Shown piece by piece: positions 61,901 through 64,000 of a DNA stretch of 64,000 nt. Made by a program: the position numbers and the translations under genes. The stretch covers positions 42,926,600 to 42,990,599 of the forward strand of contig CM070902.1 in NCBI GenBank assembly GCA_036417435.1. The letters are read 5' to 3'. The notes beneath the pieces were generated by a model. The model was given only the letters and a program-made list of their open reading frames with translations. It searched no databases and had not been told where the DNA came from. The first letter of the stretch is position 1. The number at the start of each line of letters is the position of its first letter. This DNA is from Inia geoffrensis. Lineage: Eukaryota; Chordata; Mammalia; Artiodactyla; Iniidae.

Positions 61901-62776
61901 AGACATACCCTTAATAAGGTTATCCACAGTCCTGGTTTGGCTGTACCAGTTATTTACAAGCAGGGTATCGCTTTAACCTGTAGTAGAGATGCATTGCCAT
62001 GATCAGTGGCTGCTGGGTTATGCCATCTCACAAGTGGCACTGGAATGAGAAAACAAAGGTGTAAATACTATTTGTCTTCCATACCCTTCTGTTGTTCACT
62101 CACAGTCACCCCCACCTCTGAAAATATTAACACACAGGTGTTTTAGAGATGTTACTTCAAGAAAGGTGAGGGTAGAACGTTTTGCGAATCAATTAGGATT
62201 CTATAGTTTTTTTAAATTATTTTTTGTCTTTGGAAAAGAGAGTTATTTAAATACTATTCAGTTTATAGTTTTCAGAAGAAAATATATCAAAATACAATAA
62301 AATAAGAACTCATTTAATCATATGGTCAATTATGAACATGAAACATAGAAAAAGATTAGTGCAAGAACAAAATGATTTAATTTTTTTTAACCTACTATAT
62401 GGTGAAACTATTACCCAGGGAAGATGCCTGCTTTCTCAGCATTGAATGTTGTTGGTCCTTTCCTCTAGAACATTGTATGAACCTTTTAAAGTATCGCTAA
62501 AGTGACTTTTGAAGCAGACTTAATGGGATATGTTTTCTCTTTTTCTAGGTGGAGGTAAAGCCATATGTGCTAGATGACCAGATGTGTGATGAATGCCAGG
62601 GCGCACGCTGTGGTGGAAAATTTGCTCCCTTTTTTTGTGCCAATGTCACTTGCCTGCAGTATTACTGTGAGTTTTGTTGGGCAAATATCCACTCTCGTGC
62701 AGGACGTGAGTTCCATAAGCCATTGGTAAAGGAAGGTGCTGATCGCCCACGTCAGATCCACTTCCGCTGGAACTAA
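3208..62776 (+). CDS. CPEB2: CPEB2 gene, start codon to stop codon (12 coding exons)
   Basis: Cytoplasmic polyadenylation element-binding protein 2 binds U-rich elements in mRNA 3' UTRs and regulates polyadenylation and translation; CPEB2 is also reported to slow elongation through eEF2 (established knowledge). Twelve exons join in phase: 3208-4904, 7915-8196, 8966-9055, 17459-17549, 33425-33475, 40852-40875, 49149-49319, 50643-50732, 55875-55993, 56254-56368, 58334-58515 and 62549-62776. With every exon included and the one-base break in exon 1 compensated, the product is 1046 residues: a low-complexity region (about 1-566), a spliced linker (567-790), RRM1 (about 789-878), RRM2 (about 897-975) and a Cys/His zinc domain (984-1027), ending in FRWN. 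The initiator MRDFGFGVL resembles the start of the paralogue CPEB4, as I recall it. CPEB2 is preferred over CPEB3/4 because of the exon 1 and exon 3 sequences. Confidence 0.97.
4251..4298 (+). repeat. CPEB2: (GGC)16 trinucleotide run in exon 1
   Basis: Sixteen uninterrupted GGC units are followed by AGC and further G-rich codons. In the CPEB2 frame this is a polyglycine run; in the frame running in from the 5' side as written it is polyalanine. Pure GC-rich trinucleotide runs vary in length and are hard to sequence. Confidence 0.95.
4542..4544 (+). other. CPEB2: Internal ATG, likely start of a short CPEB2 isoform
   Basis: This ATG begins [11 protein letters not shown] in the CPEB2 frame, has G at -3, and lies downstream of the frame break. 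From memory, a short database isoform of human CPEB2 begins at this methionine. It would give about 601 residues here with all cassette exons, including the intact RNA-binding region. A further in-frame ATG at 4749 begins MNLPQQQQQ. Confidence 0.55.
4905..7914 (+). other. CPEB2: CPEB2 intron 1
   Basis: Runs from GTACGG to CCCCAG. The first 650 bases are still CpG island, so the exon 1 frame stays open well into the intron; this is composition, not coding. A long T/C tract lies at about 5840-5890. The rest is AT-rich with no recognised gene. Confidence 0.9.
7915..8196 (+). CDS. CPEB2: CPEB2 coding exon 2
   Basis: 282 bases, 94 codons, phase 0 to 0, residues about 567-660, beginning [10 protein letters not shown] and ending NTLLPLQ. 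The acceptor is TTTTCCCCAG before 7915; the donor is CAG/GTAAGA at 8197. It carries the conserved RDHRR, ISPLKK and PKSW.ED segments seen in the linker of CPEB2-4, probably a region of regulatory phosphorylation. Read-through past the donor ends after a few codons at a stop in intron 2. Confidence 0.96.
8197..8965 (+). other. CPEB2: CPEB2 intron 2
   Basis: 769 bases, AT-rich. The pyrimidine tract for the cassette exon is at 8870-8905. No repeat family was recognised. Confidence 0.9.
8966..9055 (+). CDS. CPEB2: CPEB2 cassette exon 3 (90 nt, 30 residues)
   Basis: Ninety bases, phase 0 to 0, so inclusion or skipping leaves the frame intact. It encodes residues about 661-690, starting [10 protein letters not shown] and ending GTSRIDQ, a segment found in long CPEB2 isoforms (from memory). 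The acceptor is ATTGAAG with the pyrimidine tract set back by about 55 bases (8870-8905); the donor is CAG/GTAGGC. Both are weak, as expected for a regulated exon. Published CPEB2A and CPEB2B forms differ by an exon in this region, and this is the best candidate, though I cannot confirm the numbering. Confidence 0.9.
10521..10548. repeat. Two tandem copies of a 14-base unit
   Basis: CCACAGGATGAGGG occurs twice, head to tail, without a mismatch. It is a small local duplication in intron 3. Confidence 0.9.
14651..14999 (-). mobile_element. Full-length tRNA-derived SINE, CHR-type
   Basis: On the minus strand it begins GGGCTTCCCTGGTAGTGC with the tRNA-like head and ends in an A-rich tail (T-rich at 14651-14687 here). 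It carries the AGTAGTTGTGGCTCGCAGGC-type body. A 13-base target-site duplication, TAAATTCTATTTT, flanks it at 14638-14650 and 15000-15012. Open frames here are transposon sequence only. Confidence 0.9.
15593..15778. mobile_element. MER5-type hAT DNA transposon remnant
   Basis: It starts CAGTGCTTCTTAAAG and ends TTTGAGAACCACTG, the inverted termini of MER5-like non-autonomous hAT elements, at about the usual 190 bases. Confidence 0.75.
17459..17549 (+). CDS. CPEB2: CPEB2 coding exon 4
   Basis: Ninety-one bases, phase 0 to 1, residues about 691-720, [10 protein letters not shown] through RAEHDPLK, leaving one base of a Gly codon. The acceptor is TTCTCTTCTAG and the donor is AAGG/GTAAGTG, a strong consensus. 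The motif [14 protein letters not shown] is conserved across CPEB2-4. Confidence 0.96.
18245..18410 (+). mobile_element. Short LTR-like fragment (MaLR-like)
   Basis: It matches the 5' half of the longer element at 19975-20515: TTAGTTGTCTGTTGCTGC, then AGCAGCTTAAAACAATAAA and a GGAATTCAGGAGC segment. It is an old, truncated copy with no coding capacity; the family is from memory. Confidence 0.45.
19975..20515 (+). mobile_element. Ancient LTR-like repeat (MaLR-like), non-coding
   Basis: It begins TTAGTTATCTATTGCTAC, continues with ACAAATTACCCC and AGTAGCTTAAAGCAGC, and ends near GGAGACTGCCTTCCACAG. This is the pattern of widespread old mammalian solo LTRs. No retroviral genes adjoin it. Family assignment is from memory and uncertain. 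Confidence 0.5.
20890..21290 (+). repeat. Ancient interspersed repeat, family unassigned (copy 1)
   Basis: AACAGACATGGTCTCTGTTC, TTGTGGAATGTACAGCC and later GCTGAGACCTGAAACC are phrases of a common old mammalian repeat whose two other copies lie at 28170-29110 and 57070-58200. Confidence 0.4.
22372..22479. mobile_element. MER5-type hAT remnant
   Basis: It starts CAGAGGTTCTCAAACTTGG and ends near TTTGAGAAACTCT, with the usual inverted ends and a shortened body. Confidence 0.7.
26140..26425 (+). mobile_element. L2-type LINE 3' end
   Basis: Phrases such as TTAGTGAAGCCTCCCTAAC and the end GCTCAATAAATTATTGGCTGAATGA are typical of the L2 3' end in sense orientation. Confidence 0.6.
27505..27732 (-). 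mobile_element. MIR SINE remnant
   Basis: Reads as the complement of MIR: TTATTGAGCACTTGTTATATG, CCAAGCACTGTTCTGAGG, TTTACAGTTGGATGA, then ACCACCACACCATACTGCC. Confidence 0.75.
28170..29110 (+). repeat. Ancient interspersed repeat, family unassigned (copy 2)
   Basis: Nearly 1 kb of purine-rich sequence with AAGTCCTGCCCTTATGCAT, GGGTTTTAAGCAATAAAAC and GGATGGCTTGGGCCAGGG. It aligns by eye with 57070-58200 in the same order. Open frames within it are broken and not conserved. Confidence 0.45.
30530..30755 (+). mobile_element. MIR SINE remnant
   Basis: Contains the MIR core: GGATTCGAATTCTGCC, AACCTTGGGCAAGCTATTTAA, then AGTACCTAACTCACAGGATT and GCTCCTGGCACATCATAAGC. Confidence 0.8.
31290..31440 (+). 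mobile_element. Possible L2 3' fragment
   Basis: GTCTGCCTCTCCTACC, AAGCAGAGACTGTATCTCAC and CCTCAGCATCCTGCACTATC follow the order of the L2 3' region but are diverged. Confidence 0.4.
31899..31975. repeat. GT/TA microsatellite
   Basis: GTGTGTGTATGTATAAGTG leads into a pure (TA)n run at 31926-31964, then CACACACATACATA. Likely length-variable. Confidence 0.95.
32681..32887 (-). mobile_element. CHR-type cetacean SINE
   Basis: The minus strand begins at GGGCTTCCCC and runs through the tRNA-derived head, the GGAGCCTGTGCTCC middle and an A-rich tail (T/G-rich at 32681-32697). A short duplication, TAAGAT, may flank it. Divergence from the copy at 53661 is modest. Confidence 0.88.
33425..33475 (+). 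CDS. CPEB2: CPEB2 coding exon 5 (51 nt)
   Basis: Fifty-one bases, phase 1 to 1, encoding the split Gly and then [16 protein letters not shown] (residues about 721-737). The acceptor is CTTTTTAAAG and the donor AATG/GTAAGT. It follows the window's largest intron (about 15.9 kb). Because it is a multiple of three with equal phases, it can be skipped without a frameshift. Confidence 0.95.
33700..33900 (+). mobile_element. MIR SINE remnant
   Basis: GACTTTGGAGACAGTCCTG, CTTGGTCAAGTAACTTCC, TTAGTTTCCCATCTGTGAAA and AAAGTGCATAGAGCTTG follow MIR order. Confidence 0.8.
34266..34403 (+). other. CPEB2: Candidate alternative terminal exon in intron 5 (unproven)
   Basis: CTCTTCTTTTTCAG at 34252-34265 looks like a good splice acceptor. 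If exon 5 (phase 1) joined at 34266, the frame would continue as [20 protein letters not shown] then LV and stop at TAA 34331-34333. AATAAA follows at 34398-34403. A product from this join would lack both RRMs and the zinc domain. I know of no such isoform; short open stretches with chance signals are common in introns. Confidence 0.2.
35421..35541 (+). repeat. Direct duplication, copy 1
   Basis: AAAATGACTTTGAAAGAGTA and then CATGTCCTGTGAATAGATG recur with few changes at 36382-36481. This copy has an extra 20 or so bases near 35505-35525. Confidence 0.85.
36120..36340 (+). mobile_element. MIR SINE remnant
   Basis: GTTAGCATCACAGACTCTGG, GCTGTGTGACCTTGGGCAG and GTATTTAGAACAGTTACTG follow MIR order. 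It lies just before copy 2 of the local duplication. Confidence 0.85.
36382..36481 (+). repeat. Direct duplication, copy 2
   Basis: About 80 bases match 35421-35500 at high identity in the same orientation, about 961 bases downstream, with a looser match continuing through ACAAAACTGATATTTTCA. Confidence 0.85.
38207..38235. repeat. TA/TG microsatellite
   Basis: TATATATATGTGTGTGTGTG and a little more in intron 5. Confidence 0.9.
39355..39465. repeat. Imperfect 88-base tandem duplication
   Basis: AAACTAATATATAGGTCAGG at 39355 recurs as AAACTAGTATACAGGTCAGG at 39443, both followed by TAA. GGTAAGCTAT also occurs twice between them. Confidence 0.75.
40852..40875 (+). CDS. CPEB2: CPEB2 microexon 6 (24 nt, ARSYGRRR)
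   Basis: Twenty-four bases, phase 1 to 1, adding ARSYGRRR (residues about 738-745). The acceptor is TTTACATGCAG and the weak donor is GAG/GTAATT. The homologous 24-nt microexons of CPEB3 and CPEB4 are neuron-enriched, and the one in CPEB4 is mis-spliced in autism (established knowledge). A TGC directly before the acceptor matches the UGC element recognised by SRRM4. Inclusion places RRR just ahead of the GRSS of exon 7. Confidence 0.93.
41801..42026 (-). mobile_element. CHR-type cetacean SINE with target-site duplication
   Basis: On the minus strand: GGGCTTCCCTGGTGGTGC head, CCGGTCTGGGAAGATCCC, GGAGCCTGTGCTCCGC and a (CAAA)n-like tail. CTCACAT repeats at 41794-41800 and 42027-42033. Open frames on both strands here belong to the SINE. 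Confidence 0.92.
42235..42362 (+). mobile_element. L1 3'-end fragment
   Basis: ACTCAGTCACTTTGCTGTAC, AGCAGAAATTAACATTGTAA and ACTTCAATAAAA form the L1 3' terminus; the upstream part has become a TA-rich simple repeat. Confidence 0.75.
43870..45850 (-). mobile_element. 5'-truncated L1 (ORF2 end and 3' UTR)
   Basis: The plus strand shows the complement of L1: T-rich 3' tail at the left, then CTGAGTAATACTCCATGGCA, GTTGCTTTCATATCTTGTCT and, farther right, TCCATTGATCTATGTGTCTG and TCTTTGTCATATAGATTAA. About 2 kb remains, with the reading frame broken by many stops, so it is dead. Confidence 0.85.
45927..46138. mobile_element. hAT-type DNA transposon remnant
   Basis: It starts CAGGGTCAGCAAACTATA and ends TTGCTAATCCCTC, imperfect inverted termini, with the internal phrases AGTTTTATTACAACACA and AAATATTTACTGTCTGGCCC of a common non-autonomous element. 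It lies beside the L1 fragment. Confidence 0.7.
46808..47010 (-). mobile_element. CHR-type cetacean SINE
   Basis: Minus-strand copy with GGGCTTCCCTGGTGGCAC head and A-rich tail (T run at 46808-46817). Same family as 53661-53872 but in the opposite orientation. Confidence 0.9.
48622..48655. repeat. Perfect 15-bp inverted repeat with 4-base loop
   Basis: GCACATATTTACACA at 48622-48636 is followed by TATG and then its exact reverse complement at 48641-48655. The surroundings repeat parts of the same words, suggesting origin from a CA/TA-rich simple sequence. Confidence 0.95.
49149..49319 (+). CDS. CPEB2: CPEB2 coding exon 7 (start of RRM1)
   Basis: 171 bases, phase 1 to 1, residues about 746-802. 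It begins [10 protein letters not shown] and ends [25 protein letters not shown] leads into RRM1; the RNP2-like strand KVFVGGL (about 790-796) is visible. The acceptor is TATTTTAG and the donor GAAG/GTAAAA. This marks the change from the variable linker to the nearly invariant RNA-binding block of the CPEB2-4 subfamily. Confidence 0.97.
49320..50642 (+). other. CPEB2: CPEB2 intron 7
   Basis: 1.3 kb, AT-rich. A CA/GCATGCA simple repeat lies at 49650-49700. Nothing else was recognised. Confidence 0.9.
49650..49700. repeat. CATGCA/CACA simple repeat
   Basis: Alternating CATGCATGCATGCACACACA and (CA)n within intron 7; purine-pyrimidine alternating. Confidence 0.9.
50643..50732 (+). CDS. CPEB2: CPEB2 coding exon 8 (RRM1 middle)
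   Basis: Ninety bases, phase 1 to 1, residues about 803-832, [13 protein letters not shown] through SYFPPK. This is the first helix, second strand and long loop of RRM1. The acceptor is TTTTTTAAG and the donor AAAG/GTAAGA. Confidence 0.97.
51920..52545 (+). mobile_element. L2-type LINE 3' region
   Basis: CATCCTTTGTCTGGACTATT, CTCTCTCCTGCCTCAGGACT, AGCTTAAATATCAGATGCT and GTGTCTTTACTCATCTTTG to TGCCTAATAAATGA follow the L2 3' consensus order in sense. Confidence 0.65.
53468..53610 (+). mobile_element. Short tRNA-derived SINE (CHR-1-like) with target-site duplication
   Basis: Head GGAACTTCCCTAGTGGTCCA, then GTTTGATCCCTGGTTGGGG and an A-rich tail. CCTTAGCTTG flanks it at 53458-53467 and 53611-53620. 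Confidence 0.88.
53661..53872 (+). mobile_element. Young CHR-type cetacean SINE
   Basis: Nearly intact copy from GGGCTTCCCTGGTGGCGCAG to GAGGCCCGCGTACCGC and an uninterrupted tail of about 20 A. AGTCTT lies on both sides (53655-53660 and 53872-53877). CpG sites are largely preserved, so insertion was recent. This is the strongest sign of a cetacean source. Confidence 0.94.
54590..54832 (+). mobile_element. L1 3' end, cetartiodactyl type
   Basis: GGGTGGGATAGGGAGGGTGG, ATACATATAGCTGACTCACT and TTGTTGTACAGCAGAAACTA to CCAATAAAGATGT are the 3' end of the recent L1 lineage of this order. Only the 3' terminus is present. Confidence 0.85.
54861..55230 (-). mobile_element. Full-length tRNA-derived SINE with target-site duplication
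   Basis: Long type with the AGTAGTTGTGGCTCGCGGGC body; same subfamily as 14651-14999. GGAACCTGTTTC repeats exactly at 54849-54860 and 55231-55242. Confidence 0.92.
55480..55690 (+). mobile_element. MIR SINE remnant
   Basis: TGACTTTGGGCAAGTAGTTT, TTCTTCTGTAAATTGGGAAT and AGTAAGTGCTGTATATAAA follow MIR order. Confidence 0.8.
55875..55993 (+). CDS. CPEB2: CPEB2 coding exon 9 (RRM1 RNP1)
   Basis: 119 bases, phase 1 to 0, residues about 833-872. GYAFLLFQ is the RNP1 strand that stacks on RNA bases, followed by helix 2 ([10 protein letters not shown]) and KLYLCVSS. The acceptor is TTATTACAG and the donor CCT/GTAAGT. Read-through into the intron adds a short chance tail only. Confidence 0.97.
56254..56368 (+). 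CDS. CPEB2: CPEB2 coding exon 10 (end of RRM1, start of RRM2)
   Basis: 115 bases, phase 0 to 1, residues about 873-910, [10 protein letters not shown] through VPRPLRA. VQIRPW closes RRM1, a short linker follows, and KTIFVGGV (about 897-904) is the RNP2 strand of RRM2. The acceptor is TTCTTCATAG; the donor is CTG/GTAAGT. The intron before it is only 260 bases. Confidence 0.97.
56369..58333 (+). other. CPEB2: CPEB2 intron 10
   Basis: 2 kb. Its right half is an ancient interspersed repeat (57070-58200). A pure A run is at 58254-58267. No gene was recognised. Confidence 0.9.
57070..58200 (+). repeat. Ancient interspersed repeat, family unassigned (copy 3)
   Basis: GGGAACAGCATATTCAAAGA, CAACTGGAAACCAATGAAGA, AGTGGTGGCTTGGGTTAGTG and ACTTGCCCAGTAGACAGTTG parallel the copy at 28170-29110 in the same order. 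Confidence 0.45.
58334..58515 (+). CDS. CPEB2: CPEB2 coding exon 11 (RRM2)
   Basis: 182 bases, phase 1 to 0, residues about 911-971. It covers most of RRM2: helix 1 ([13 protein letters not shown]), [12 protein letters not shown] with the RNP1-like strand (about 939-947), and the helix [13 protein letters not shown]. The acceptor is CCTTTTCAAG and the donor CGT/GTAAGT. Confidence 0.97.
58795..59035 (+). mobile_element. MIR SINE remnant
   Basis: CTCTGGAGTCAGACTACTTG, GTAACCCTGGGCAAATGAAC and ACTTAGAACAGAGCTTGGCA follow MIR order. Confidence 0.85.
59772..60237. mobile_element. MER5-type hAT element split by another insertion
   Basis: The left part starts CAGTAGTTTCCAACCTCC and contains GGGTCCCACCCCTAGAGATT; the right end CACTG resumes after the inner element at 60225-60237. 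Confidence 0.75.
59943..60224. mobile_element. Inner hAT-type element with 8-bp target duplication
   Basis: Termini CAGCGGTCCCCAACC and GGTTTGGGGGCCTCTG are inverted repeats. CTTTAGAC flanks it at 59935-59942 and 60225-60232, the 8-base duplication expected of hAT elements. The body is GC-rich and non-coding, with a (GCTT)n stretch at 60110-60135. Confidence 0.85.
61675..61860 (-). mobile_element. MIR SINE remnant
   Basis: TATTTGCCGTGTGCCACACT, AATCTAATCCTTACAGC and ACAGATACAGAAACTGAGG are the complement of MIR. Confidence 0.75.
62549..62776 (+). CDS. CPEB2: CPEB2 terminal coding exon 12 (zinc domain and stop)
   Basis: 75 codons (residues about 972-1046) and TAA at 62774-62776. The acceptor is [19 protein letters not shown] closes RRM2. 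The zinc domain has Cys984, 987, 992, 1001, 1006, 1011 and 1014 and His1019 and 1027, the conserved CPEB Cys/His pattern of a ZZ-type fold that holds two zinc ions and aids RNA and protein contacts. The protein ends RQIHFRWN, matching CPEB2 rather than CPEB4 (which ends RHISFRWN, from memory). All zinc ligands are present. Confidence 0.97.
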   Translation: MEVKPYVLDDQMCDECQGARCGGKFAPFFCANVTCLQYYCEFCWANIHSRAGREFHKPLVKEGADRPRQIHFRWN

Positions 62777-64000
62777 GAATAGCAAACCTGCCTCTGTTTA
62801 ACAAGGAAAGAAAGGGTGCATGTGGCTTACTGTGTCTGAAGATACTGACATGCAGAAGAAATAAGTGCATTCTTCTGCTTTCACCCCAGCTATCAATACA
62901 TGCATCTTTATCAGCAGCCAAAACACTACAAGCCTCTTGTTTTTCACCAAAACCCTACACATCTCAGGCTTACTAATTTTTGTGATATTTTCATGTTAAT
63001 ATAAAATGTTTTTTTGTATTTTCTCCAAGTTATTTTTATATGTAAAGTTAAAATTAGATATGAGAATGTTTTGCGTAGGGGCAAACAGTCTGCTGCTATA
63101 TAGTGGGTGAAGCGTGCACTTATTTCTAAACGTGGGTTTTTAACTTCAAGATCTGCCCCAGTAATTTACCAAAGGTAGCAAAATAATAGTGAAGATGGAA
63201 TATGTCTGCTACAAATGCTTATTTTTATTGTTGCTATTTTCAGTGTATACATAAACTAAAAATTAGGGTTGATTTTTTTGCTCTCCATTTTGACTTGCAA
63301 GAAATAATACCTCAAGATAATCTGATTTATTAGCTATTTTTAAACATTTTTAATCACAAGCTGTATTAGCTTTGCTGCTATATAGGTGTTATGTGTAAAT
63401 GCCACCTATTAATACGGGATTGAAAACGTTAGAGACACACTGCATTGCAGATAAAATGCAGGCAGCACAATATGGCCTAAACTGCCATAGTTTTAGAATG
63501 TGAAAAAAAAAATGCATGTTTACTTACCTGTATACACCATATGCATGCACTAGAATTATTAACTAACAAGAGGTGAGGTATTGCAAATGTTCGAAAAAGC
63601 TCTCTTGAATCTAGGTAGCATGAACAAATTATAAAATTTGTTTAAAAAAAGCAAACTTGCATGCATTATTGTGACTTCAAGTTAAAAAAAAATGTCCTAC
63701 ATGTGTACAATATGCAAACTAGTTTTAGATTAGAGAGTGCAGCCATTTTGTGATCTGGTCGGTAGTGGAATTTGATTTTATGCAGACTGGATGTAATATT
63801 TGTAATCCCTGTGCAATTTTGTGATGTGCGGTTCTAATTCATGTGCAGTGATATAGTATAGATAAAAGACTGAGTAAAAGAAAATTACTAGAATTTTAAA
63901 GAAAGTTGATTTTAGCCCCTTTGATAGTTCATGGTTAAAACATCCTTTATAAACCAAAGATGGCCAGCACATTGCTAACTGGTCACCAAATGTAAGACCC
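62777..64000 (+). other. CPEB2: CPEB2 3' UTR, running off the window
   Basis: Sequence after the stop continues in the last exon. I see no canonical AATAAA before the right edge, so the cleavage site probably lies beyond the window. U-rich CPE-like motifs TTTTTAT or TTTTAT are at 63033-63039, 63222-63228 and 63776-63781. No transposon was recognised, consistent with a conserved UTR. Confidence 0.85.

Larger units (their letters stand above)
58516..62548 (+). other. CPEB2: CPEB2 intron 11
   Basis: 4 kb. It holds MIRs (58795-59035 and 61675-61860) and a nested pair of hAT remnants (59772-60237). The rest is AT-rich, with no recognised gene. Confidence 0.9.

Noticed and set aside
1..64000. A novel multi-gene system or CRISPR-like array
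   Set aside because: The window is one intron-rich mammalian gene. No spaced identical repeats, operons or clustered unknown genes are present.

Overview
The window is nuclear DNA of a mammal and holds one protein-coding gene on the + strand: CPEB2, cytoplasmic polyadenylation element-binding protein 2. Twelve coding exons can be placed to the base, each with AG/GT borders and matching phases. They run from an initiator ATG at 3208 to a TAA at 62774-62776, and the 3' UTR continues past the right edge. Cetacea is the likely source. Several young tRNA-derived SINEs (at about 32.7, 41.8, 46.8 and 53.7 kb) match the CHR-type elements abundant in whales and dolphins, and an L1 3' end at 54.6 kb is of the cetartiodactyl type. 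The species cannot be named from sequence alone.

Layout: 1-2200 is AT-rich upstream DNA without a recognisable gene. About 2250-5550 is a dense CpG island with GC boxes, the presumed promoter and leader, two short upstream ORFs, coding exon 1 and the start of intron 1. Exon 1 encodes a long low-complexity region rich in Pro, Gln, Ser and Gly. Exons 2-6 (7.9-40.9 kb) encode the linker that is varied by splicing, including a 90-nt cassette exon and a 24-nt microexon. Exons 7-12 (49.1-62.8 kb) encode two tandem RRMs and the C-terminal zinc-binding (ZZ-type) domain. The introns are ordinary AT-rich mammalian DNA with SINE, L1, L2, MIR, hAT and LTR remnants and microsatellites.

The protein binds U-rich cytoplasmic polyadenylation elements in mRNA 3' UTRs and controls translation. 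The disordered N-terminus is for assembly and regulation, the spliced linker carries phosphorylation potential, and the RRM-RRM-ZZ block binds RNA. The most notable points are: (1) a one-base frame break at the start of a (GGC)16 run in exon 1, which breaks the long isoform as written but spares a shorter one; (2) an upstream ORF whose stop overlaps the main ATG and whose 13-residue peptide looks like an N-myristoylation/palmitoylation signal; (3) splice-site peculiarities at the cassette exon and microexon; and (4) a possible unannotated in-frame terminal exon near 34.27 kb. I found no second gene, no structural RNA gene and no prokaryotic-type system.
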